DNA of 64,000 nt from Acanthaster planci (Eukaryota > Echinodermata > Asteroidea > Valvatida > Acanthasteridae): NCBI RefSeq assembly GCF_001949145.1, contig NW_019091460.1, positions 235,508 to 299,507 on the forward strand, written 5' to 3'. The position numbers and the translations under genes were made by a program. Below the pieces are notes generated by a model. It saw only the letters and a list, made by a program, of their open reading frames with translations. It made no database searches and was not told the origin of the DNA. Shown piece by piece: positions 46,762 through 57,900 of the stretch (positions are counted from its first letter, which is position 1; every line of letters begins with the position of its first letter).

Positions 46762-49438
46762 GTTGTTCTGACGAGCGCTCCTCTCCGTTTACTACAACTG
46801 TGTCGTTTCATGGGCACTTCAGTCGTTCAAATAGAATATTAACACTCCTATGTTGCTGGCAGACAGTGCACGAGCAGATAAGATAGCTCAAAAACATGAC
46901 CTATATCTAATACGTCATTTATCTACATCTAATTAAATCCTATTTTGGCCATGAATCCAGACAAAAAAATGTTAATGTTCAATCTGCTTTAATATACCCG
47001 TGGCGTCGCCCCAAACTTGGCGCACTTTGACATTTAGCCTCGAGTGCCTTGCTGGAGCAATATTTTTACTTCAAAGTTCATTATAAATGAAATGTCATCA
47101 GACGCTCAGTATTCTCTTTCAAACATCGATTTTACTCACCCACTACAAAGCTCCAATGGAAGTTCTTTTTTTTTTCTTTTAAAATTCGCTCCCAAATACG
47201 AAAACTAATTTCTAACAATTTACTTGTGAGTTCACGCTCACCGGGGCATGGGCTTTTGAATCATCCTCCCACTTTTTCGGCCTGATAAAAATTAATGTAG
47301 AATGTGAAGAATTTTCCAGACTTCCCACGAAACAACCAGAATGTATTCAACAGCACTCAAAAAGGGAGAATGGAAAAGCCATAAATATGCCATTCTGTCG
47401 GAAGATTCTGCACATTGTAAAAAAGGGTGGTCAAACCGTGTTGGGCATTTATTTGCCCAACCGTGGGTAAAGTTGCCACGTTGTTGGTTAATTTTCATCA
47501 CTGTTGGTCAAACATTGACCAACGACTGGGAAGAATTTGCCCAAGGTTGGGAAGTTGATATTTACACCAACATTGGGTAAAATATCAACCCAAAAGCTGA
47601 CCCACCTTTTTTACAGTGCAGTAATGTAATGTGTATCACAAATGAGCATGCCCGCCATACAGTGCCATATGGTGTCAGCATCCCCTTCCGTCCACTTTTC
47701 GAATTTCCATTGCCTAGTAAGTCATCCCCCGAAAATTCCCCACCCCCTCCCTTTTGGCACGTAATTACGCCACGGGACAGCTATGAATTACAAGTCAGAG
47801 GCACCATGAAACAACAGGTACTGCGTCAGGGACAGGTACAGTTTTGTTGAAATGCATGACAACAAATTATACTTCTCTTTCTGGCTTTGATTTACTCCGT
47901 CCTCAATTTTTAGCACAATCAACACTCTACGAACGTTAAATCAAGCTGCATCATTTTTTCGACAATATTAACTGGCAAGCTAGCGGTGTACATCAACCAA
48001 TGTGGATAATCACCCATAACCTGAAATAATGGCGGTACGACGAAATAGAGACAACTTTTATACTCTGAACTTGTATTGACGGCACTAAAATAATCTTTAC
48101 TGATAAGCCTACACTATAAACAAGTATACCCTGAAGACCTGAACCTACGCTGGTTGCACTAGAACACTCTCTACAAAGCATACATGTACACCACAAACAA
48201 TACATGACAACGTGTCAAATTACTGCCGAGAAAAGTCACTTCTTAAACCTGGATGTTAGTGAACCTACTGAAAGTATAGCAGAAAATATAATCCAGCATA
48301 TTTAAGTTCAAACTAAAAAGAAAATCAGATACTGCATTGACTTACTTCACAATGTGCTGATAGTTTTGAGATAGTAAAGGGAAATTTAAGTACATATGTG
48401 GGAAGATCAAGGTACAATACAATAATTTCAAATAACTGCAGAGCACATTTGGCCTGTATATTTCAGCCTACCCTAGAAAAAAAGTCGATCACGACGCTTG
48501 TAAAAAGTGCATCGATGTCAGAAAATAAATAGAAATCAGACTGCATTAGCAGTATCAAGTACATGTCTCATGCATTTTATCAAATTAAATTTGAAACTGG
48601 CATTTTCAAACAACAGGTTGTTTATTCATTAGAGGACAGTTGTAAATATAACAGCATGTTTAGTGATATCTGAAATAAACATAAACTTGTCTCAACAATG
48701 AGGATATGTATGAGAAAATACAACAGTTAACATATATTTAGCAAATTATGCATCTTCCTCAGCTCAGACGATTTCTATTCTGGTTTCCAACCACATTAAA
48801 GATAAATTCATATAAACAATCTAGCATATTTCAGTGAACCAATATACACTTCCACAATTATCTTAAATCAATTCATGCATCATGATATAGATCTTGAGAT
48901 TTTATGTTGCTTAAATCAGTAACTATGTGATTTCACACTTCAAACTTTGAAAAATATATACACATTTCAATTCTGACTGCATTTCATTATCCATTCTTAA
49001 TGTCTTTGGCATATCAAAACACAGCACGATGTAGTCAAGGGTACTACTTAAATGATGTCACTATTCTAGTGGTCTGACTTCAGTCTGACATCAAAATGCA
49101 ACCATGCTGACTTTAATCCAACTTCACGGCGTAGTGCCAAGTTTTTTTGCCACTGAAAAAATATGACACTGGGTCAATAGCAAAGCCAATTCAGTAGGCT
49201 GAACGAATTGTTATGAAGAAAGGCTTAAATTAATACAAGAAATCTGTCATGTCCACATAAACTGGCTATGGCTGACAGAAGAACACAAATCTATGAGAAG
49301 TCTGTGTAGCTGCTAGCCAATGGGTCTCATAGGCATAGCCCTGTGAGAGGCACAAAAATAGCTTTTAGACACAGGCTAACTTGATGGTGTCAATGGGTCA
49401 AACTCAGGATGTCCCAGGCTGTTGGTTGGTCTCATTCT
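46762..49438. other. Intergenic between duplicated acyltransferase genes
   Basis: It holds the promoter of duplicate 1, an inverted-repeat element at 47413-47618, and from about 47818 the flank paralogous to 42860 onward. No gene seen. Confidence 0.45.
47413..47618. mobile_element. MITE-like element with terminal CATTGTAAAA/TTTTACAGTG repeats
   Basis: Terminal inverted repeats cattgtaaaaaagggtgg (47413-47430) and ccaccttttttacagtg (47602-47618) bound about 206 bp. The interior is built from degenerate ttgggca, ttggtca and gccaac words in both orientations. The ends resemble those of several non-autonomous DNA transposons, but I cannot assign a superfamily. Confidence 0.65.
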
Positions 49439-52239
49439 CTAAATCACTTTCAAGGTCTCCTCTTCCTCAATGCCATACTTGGTTTTATGCTCATCAAACA
49501 GTGCCACCAATGATTCAATGTATTCAGCGTGTACTTTGTCAATCTCTTCCTGTGTTGGGTTGGGATTCTTGTCCAAGGGAATCGGCTTACCCACTGAAAT
49601 TGAAATACAAGTTAAACAAACAAGAACAAATTAATTCAAGTCCCTTCCGATATAAACAGGGTGCTCCTGTATAAACTGGAAGGACAGCAACGAACCCACT
49701 TTTTGACACAATGAGCTGTCATAATGTTCAAGAAAAGAACTTTTTTTTCAGCAAATACTTTTTTCAAATAATTTCAAATCTCAAAGGAAAAATAACCATA
49801 CAGAAATACAGATTTTGTAATTAAATTTATAACATTTTCAGCCTCTACTGGTCACATATGGGCATGCAGAGCCACAAAAAAAGGCCAAACATCCACCTTG
49901 GTAATCTCAGCTTTTGAGCTGAGTCAGATAAGGCCCATTGTGTGGTACTCCACGTTTCAAAAAGATCCAAAGATCAGGGCCTCCTTGGGGGTGGGTGTTT
50001 GGATACTGTTGGCAATTCCAAAGTGACTAGTGGGTGGGTGTTTGGATACTGTTGGCAATTCCAAAGTGATTATTAATGGCTAGTGTGTAAATGTTAAACA
50101 GACAAAGAACAGGGAATCACGGCAGTATATCATGGACACAGAGAAACTGAGAGATCGAAAAAATACTCGAGAAAAAGGTCAAAAGAAAATATACTGAAGA
50201 CAAAGACAGCCATGCAGACAGAATGGAGTAATATGTACATATACAGGTACAAGTAGGTGATTGGGTCAATAGATAGGCAGCTGATTTTTTATTGGACAAA
50301 GCCAGAAAGCATAACTAGCAAATGAGTTCACTGTAAAACCAAAAGATGTCCACTCCAGCAGACCTCAAGCAATGAAGTATGTCAGTTAGATAAGACCAGT
50401 CAATGACGAGCCTGCTTAGCACAAATTACATACCTACGGTATATATAGGTTTCCGGTAAGGCAACAGACCCATGGTGTAGTTGAAGATCCCTCGACCGTG
50501 GAAGACTGGGGGCGCAACTCCAAGAGCTTTGGTCAGAAAAGTCTGTAGTTTTCTCAGAAATGAACCTTCCGGGTTGGGAACCTGCTCGTAGACATCTGTT
50601 TCCCCAAAGGAGTACACTGGCACCAGGCTAGCCCTTGACATAAAAACGATTTGCCACAGTTAGCACCTGTCACACACTATTCTCATAATTGACTCCGTGA
50701 TTTAACTTCATAGTTGTTCAAGTCCACTGCAAATAATGCAAACTAAATTAAAACAGAAGTTACCCATGTATAAGGGCCTTGCGAACAAAGCCTTTCCTCT
50801 TGTTCAGGTAAACCAAATGTCTATGAGGTTGAGCTTCCAAAGACTCAGTGGCTCCGCCCACTACAATGACGACAGCATTACCAGGGCCAGATTGCCCTAG
50901 CAACCAATCAAGACTCTCCCTGCTTACATCACATCCTCCTATAATATGAGTAAAAAGAAATGAAATTGTATGTCAATTGTCTTCCAAACAGTTAAAGATC
51001 TTTACTTTAATGAAACCCTGTAAACCAGGAAATCAATTCAAATACTCTGAACTAAAATGATACCTTCCTAATGTCTATTTCTACTTGAGAAAAGAATTCT
51101 TCCTTTCTCACTCAGAACAAGTTGAACAGAAAGAACATCTTACATGTATTTCCTTTACCAATAAACAAATTAAACTTGAATGCTTCACATTTTCAATCAA
51201 TATTCTTACCTCCCATCATGATGTAATCCCTTGCCAAGGGTAACCTAAACCATCCACTCAAGGTCAACAAAAATGGCTTAATCCCCGGAAACTTCTTGGC
51301 AAACCCATTAGCCTCTGTGCCAAAGTTGACAAACGCTCCCATGCTCATGATGCCGTGAGGATGGAAGCCAAGCAGGTGGTTCTTTCCAGGATCCAGATCT
51401 GCTGTCTTGATCAGATGAATTGGGAAGAAATTCCTCATATGAACCCACACCCTCCAGTGACGGATCCATTCATATCGGCGCCCCCCTCTACGAGGCGTCT
51501 TGCGATCATAGTATACCCAGAGATATGCAAGAATAACCACAGGGTAGTACTTAGTGAAGAGGAGATAAATGGACGTCACGATGACAACAACTCCGAAGAG
51601 AAGGAATGTCAGTTCCCACTGCAAGACAGCCAGAGTTTCTAGCCGTCTGTGAAACGGGATGCGGAGGGGTGCAAGTTCCACCCCCATCACCTTCACATGG
51701 CTCTCTGGTGTCTCCTCACTGCTCAAGAAAGAGCAAAGTATCTATGAAAAGCTGAAGGATTTGTTTACTGGCAATAATTCTGACAGGGATATTCCTCAGA
51801 CATCCTTCATTTTCCACTTGAAAAAGTCCAGAACAATCCTGAACTAGGCCTACATTTATAAGAAAAAACTATAACACAGCCTAGGCTCTAATTAAACAGA
51901 ACACACAAATACCGACAGTGCCAGACAACATATGATAAACATGCTTCCTCGTAACTAAATATACGGCATGTAAAATTGACAATAATTCCAAAATAGAGAT
52001 ATCTGTTACAATTAGAATAGAAATTATAGAAACTACATGTAGGCCTTGATGATAGAAGTAGAAAGTAGGCCCTATTTCAATTTCACGATTAAATGTTAAC
52101 TTTGCACCCTATCATGGCCATATAAATGTTTGTATCAAATAATAAAATGTAAATAAGAATTTGTTAAATTAAAATGCATGGATCTGGAGAAGGCTTACAG
52201 CGAAATCTATGGCATTATGGCCTGAGCCTACCTTTTCAT
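49439..52239 (-). CDS. MOGAT2-like acylglycerol O-acyltransferase, complete, 348 aa (duplicate 2)
   Basis: Exons are 52232-52239 (ATGAAAAG), 51210-51718, 50764-50938, 50434-50633 and 49439-49593 (TAG), the same lengths and phases as duplicate 1. The protein begins MKSEETPESHVKVMGVELAP, then [20 protein letters not shown], with a hydrophobic hairpin at about 37-70, [28 protein letters not shown] at 122-125, FVRKALIHG-type and [11 protein letters not shown] segments, [19 protein letters not shown] and the tail KYGIEEEETLKVI. Near identity to the 44.5-46.8 kb gene shows recent duplication. Both copies look intact, so both may be functional or be diverging in expression. Confidence 0.88.
49991..50072. 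repeat. 43-bp tandem duplication
   Basis: gtgggtgtttggatactgtt and ggcaattccaaagtga occur at 49991 and again at 50034 without change, in an intron of acyltransferase duplicate 2. Confidence 0.9.
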
Positions 52240-54968
52240 TTTGTTCTACGCAGACGTGCGCTCCACTCCTTTATAATCATACATTGTCCATCTACGGCCT
52301 ATCGAAAAAAAAAATACGGTACGCGCATTTCAGTTACCAAGCTGAACATGGCTGAAACATTATTCATACACTTGAATGTTGCTAAAAATGCCAGACAGTG
52401 CACTGAAATGACAGATAACTACATGTAAATATGACCTAGACCTCGTACGTGATTCATCCACGCCTTACATGCAGCAAAATCCTGTCTCACGCCCTGCGAA
52501 TGCGCTGCATGCAGAGCGAATCCGCCTGTACTTTGCCTACATGTACTTCCGCTGTCCGGTCCGGCCCGGCCCGGGAGTCGACTAGACTCGACCCTAACTT
52601 TAGTTCAAAGTGCTTTTAGTGCGCCCTCTCTTGAAAAAAAGTTACAAGTGAACGGGATTTGAACCGAATCAAAATTTCAACATGGACTTTTTATTTGCAT
52701 CAAAATTTGTGGATTCTACGAATTCCCATTTCGGAAATCAAGAAACTGGCCAGAAAAAGCTTCTTTGAATTCGAAACTTGGTCCAGAAGTTTGGAATAAA
52801 TTATCTGTACGTTCAAGGGGTGAATCGGTGAACTGGAGAGTACAATGTACTGTTTGAAACGTGGTTGATATCATAGAAGGCCTCACAAAAGTACTGGCGG
52901 TTAAAGGGTTTCTTCTGCTTCTGCTCCATACTACACAAACACCCTTGAAGGGTTATAAACGCAGGTTTCACAAATATTATCAATAGTATGAAATGTATCA
53001 AAAGATCAAAAACGATCCCTGATCACAATAATATAAAAGTGACAAGACAACTGCACCGCGAATTAAATTTCGATTTTTATTTACAATGAAATTTATTTAT
53101 ATATTTTTCAGTTTTATTTATTTATTTTTTTTGAAAACGTCAGATCAAAAAAAAATTCTCATTTGTATTGATATAACTCACAAGCATCTTGGAATCATTT
53201 GCTGATGGAATCCCATCCTCTACTCTTAGAAAACGTCGTTTCCTTTGCACCTCCACACAACATCATGAGATGTTTCAAAATCCTGAATGCGACTAACACT
53301 GGGTGGCTGAGTCCTATGTGCACCATATGGCATCATTTGGGTCACCATGGTAACTAAAAATCACAAGGTATAGCTCTGAACAGATTGCCATTTAAATTTT
53401 AAGCTCTTCACAAATGTAGTTGAGGCAAATGAAAATCTGTAAATGTCGGGAAACAATTCATCAGCTACCTTGGACGGAGAACACAGGAATAAATAGCAAA
53501 TCAAGTGACTTTTATTGAATTTATTTGGAATTAAATTTCATTCAAACAGCTTTGGGCAAGAATTGGTTAGTGGGTTTCATTTAATTCTTCATTTCAGCCA
53601 AGCATAAAGGCACTTGTCCTATACTGTAATTTGATTGGCTTTAACAAGCAGCGACGCATATACATGTATTAGCAAAAAATGTAACTTGGAGAACAAGTTT
53701 TATTTTAGTTGCTTGCAATACCATACAGCCATTACATGTATATGGAAACTAATGATCTAAAAACTAAACGAATAGACCCTGTCTTACATAACAACTTTTA
53801 ACATAAATAAATATTTACATAAACAGGAATAAATTAATTGAAGTTTACATTAAAGTGTCATCCCAGTAATTATTCAAATGGACAAATCTTTTGGATGGCT
53901 TGAAGAAATTTGGAGGGAATATTCAACATTTTAACACACAGGAGTCCTAATGTACAACTTTTTTCAAATCTGAAGAATCAAATCAAACAATTCAAAGTAT
54001 TTCAAATAACAGACCGCTTCGATTATCCAATAATTAAGCAAAGCACACACTTGTCCAGTTTCAACTCAGGCAGAAACATCAACTTCTAATAAGGCAGTAC
54101 TGTCCAAATTCATTAAGCTTCTGAGCATATTTTTTTCATGGAATAAATGTTCAGAAATTACACAAAGTGCAGTTTAGAACAAATTGTTCATAGAATTTTT
54201 TTCAAGGAGTTGTAAAGGCAGGGAGAAAATTTCCACAAGAATCCATGTTGCAATCAGTAAATGCCACTAGCAACAAATTATTGCTGCGCTAAGGATAGAG
54301 ACCTGATATGAGCTCAGATTAAAGCACCTTTCAAAAAACTTCCCTCTTTGATTTGGCGATTGGCATTTACAACACAAGTACCAATCACAATGAAAGATTA
54401 TCAAGTAAAAAAAAGGGGCAAGAACTAAACACCTGCAAAGTGCATAAATATAAATAGCACGGAAACGTTTGTGGCTGCAAATTGATGGTTAAAATAGCAC
54501 TGGAAAATATCACCCATAACTGGTTCCAAGCCGACTTCTGAGCAGAAATTTTGAAAAGAATTTTCTACTGCAAAGAAATCTCCATAAGGAAGGAACAGGG
54601 GGTATGGGGATGTTTTCATTGATGCCTGCGGGATATCCTAGAGTTTTATTAACCACCAAGTTAGTAAGTTAGGTGACTCTTACAACTCATTCCACTGGCT
54701 GTCTGTCTCAACCGGGGATCTCTATATTACTCAAGGTGCTATATAAGCAATGTTCTATACAATCTCACTCAGCAATAAATTGTACAACTGAACACAATTT
54801 AGAGGCAATATGAACAGCTTTTTGAAAATATTGGATTGAATACTTAAATGTCATAAAATCTGGCCCGAATTCTTATTGTTTGGTTATGAAACATGTTTGG
54901 ACGGAGTGAATCAATACAAAGTCCTGCTGTTGAATTGTTAGTGAGAGGTAACTGGTTGATTAGCTGTG
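52240..54968. other. Promoter side of duplicate 2 and DZIP1 3' UTR/flank
   Basis: The left part contains a GC-rich patch near 52550-52575 (gtccggcccggcccggg). The right part, AT-rich, lies downstream of the DZIP1 stop and probably includes a long 3' UTR. No other gene seen. Confidence 0.4.
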
Positions 54969-57900
54969 TCAAAGGTCACTGAGATCCAAATCATCATCGT
55001 CGTCAAAGTCTGTGACAGAGACGAGAGAGCTCTTGGCTGTTCCCGATTCACCTTGACCTTCAACAATCAAAAAGAAATGATTAAAATGAAAATTCAGATT
55101 ATGGACTAAAAGACTAAAAGACAGACAGACAGACAAACAGACACACAGAGAAACAGACAATGAAGTGTTTAACCTGATGGACTACAATTTTAGTTTACCA
55201 CAAAAATCAAAACCACCCGGATAAGCAGAAGATACATTAACATCACAAGGAGATATAAGAAAGCAAGAATTTGATGAGGTCAAGATCTGACTAACTTATT
55301 AAGACAGAATGATAAAAAGAAACTGCCCTACCTTTGGATGATCCCCACATACTGGTGCCATAGGTATTTGACATATCTGTGTCTGACTTTCTACTACCTG
55401 TAGTAGGAGGTCTAGAACCTTGCCTTGGACTGCATTGTGATAAGGGCAGAAATAGAGCACCATGTGATGGCATTAAAAGAGCATTTCATGATGCAGGTTT
55501 AGAGACCAGGAGCTCTGAACTGCGTAATAAACACAGATATTTGCTTTTTACGGGATCAGGTATTTAATGAGATAAGCTACCAAACTGTGACAGACACTTA
55601 CGCTGGTACTGGCACTGGGGGTCCTCTTGTACGAGGCACAGAGTAGTTACTCCCATCCAGAGAAGAGACGGCAAAACTATCATCATCATCATCATCTTCT
55701 TCATCACTTGCATCAGGTAATGTCTTTAAAAAAGAAAAAGATAGCAGAAAGTTCCACATTTCAATCATACATTCCATGAGGATTCGCGAAGTAATGATTC
55801 CAAGATTCCTCAATTTCTCATCTTTGCAAGAAAAATGTCAGTTTCAAGGAAATGCAGACATTTTGTTTTGATTTTTTCTAAATACTATTCATTCAACTCA
55901 CTGGTATCCGTGGCGATGGTGACCGTCCTTCATCCCGTGAGTCTGGTCGGAGATTACTTGACTGACTTTTGACTCCAAGGTCAACTCCTCCCACTGGTTT
56001 ATGGTCGGAGCGACGCTGTGACAGCAACTGCTCAATTTTCTGAGCCTTTTGAGCAATTGCTGGGCTCTGTAATTGAAAAAAAGGCACATTGATCATGATT
56101 GCCATTGAAGACAAGGAAAGTCATGCATAACACAAGCCAACTATGCCAAGTTATCCATCAAATAAAACTCTGCTCACATGAATGTTCATCAGTAGACAGG
56201 TACCTGGAAGAAATATTTGCATGGATTATGCAAGGCGAAAGGTGGGAAGACAGCACTAGATGTTGGAACAAGTTCTCTTTAAAATATTTTCAAAGGATGT
56301 CAAAAAGAAATGCAACCCCCCCCCCAAAAAAACCCCTTATAACTTGTCTGGACTACTCTCATTCTACCTGCTGCTGTTTCTGTTAATGCTTGTGTAGAAT
56401 GAGGCTGACCTTTGGTCTTCCAGCTGGCATTGGTCTTGAACTCCTTCCCTGCTGCTGTTGTCGTTGCTGCTGTTGCCGATGCTGTTCATGACCTCCTTTT
56501 CCTCTCTCATTCTGGCTCATCTCCTCAAGCTCACTGACATCCTCAGAGTCCCAATCACTGTCATCATCCATTCCCTCAGCTGTGCCTCTCGCAGCTGGTT
56601 GAGGAGGAATTACAGAAGAAGCTGGTATCGATGCAGCCGGTCGTCGATTAATGTTGGTGTCTGGACTGTCCTCATCCAGCGACAACTCACTTTCATCTTC
56701 TTCATCATCTAAAGAGTCATCTTCATCCTCATCAACATCAGACTCAAAATCACCATCATCAGTGACATCAAAGGACCTACATGCAATTAACAAAATCATC
56801 TTCTTTTCAGAAAAAAAATGGGATATCCGGTAACTTATCTTGATAGACCACATTTTTCTTTGAAACAGAAGTGGCACTGATAATGCTACAAACATTACAA
56901 ACATAAATCCATTTTGAATAAATCAAATTTAAAAAAAAAAAAGTAATGAAACCCCTGTAACTCACACTCTTGCTGGTGATCCTGGTGGCTTAGAGCCTGA
57001 CTTCAGAGATGATGACTTAGGCATCTCTGAATTCCTTGGAGCAACAGGTGGAGGCACCTGTCTTCCTGGTTCTTTAATTGATAGCTGGGTGTGGCCAACA
57101 CCTGATAGCTTGACACCAGATGATGATGGCATGGAGCTCTTAGCTTGAGACTGAGTTCTAGATGCTGAGTGTTTGTCTTTAGAGACATTAGCACTTGATC
57201 TCGGCTTGGGTGAAGCTATGAACAAAACCAGATAAAGTACTTTTTGGATCAGTCATTCAGTAGTTGAGATCAACCATTCCTCACCTTGAGAATTAAAAAT
57301 AAACGGTATCTGCTCTAGAAAGCAGGAGATTATAGGTTCAAGACTTTCGAGTCTAGGCCAAGTGAGCAGCCAAGCTGTCAAAGAAGATCTCTGCCAGGAC
57401 TGAGCAGACAGTGTTTACAACAGTGTAATGATGGAGGATGAAACAAAACACTACAAAGCAAAAACAAAGAACAATCATTGTCAAGTTCAAAGGCATTGAC
57501 TATATTCAAGATACCTCCAACATGGAATTAAAAGGCATAGAGTAAAAGTCATCTCTGGCTGAAAAGTGCATATTACGGGGAACAATTTGTCTTCCTACTT
57601 GACTTGGGACGTGCACTTGACGTCATCTTCCTGACTCCTCGCTGTCTCTCAGCCAACATCCTCTCCAGATCTTCCTTCAAGCTCTTCCTGATTTCACGGA
57701 AATGAGGATGACTTCTAGCAAGAGCCTGACGCTGTTCCTTGAGTCGTCTCATCTTGTTGTCCAGGGAATTAGAGGTGATACCATTCACACCCTGGAAAAA
57801 GGCAAAAGCATGTTAGTCCCACATTACCATGGCAACATCATTATTACTACTTAACTAGTAATATACAGAGCTGAAAAAGCACTTTCAAAACTATTTAAGG

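Larger units (their letters stand above)
42860..52310. repeat. Tandem segmental duplication, two units of about 4.9 kb
   Basis: Unit 1 (about 42860-46830) and unit 2 (about 47818-52310) each carry one complete acyltransferase gene plus matching 3' and 5' flanks. Coding exons are nearly identical, including an identical 509-base second exon length, and flanks are recognisable but diverged with indels. Unit limits are approximate. Confidence 0.8.
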
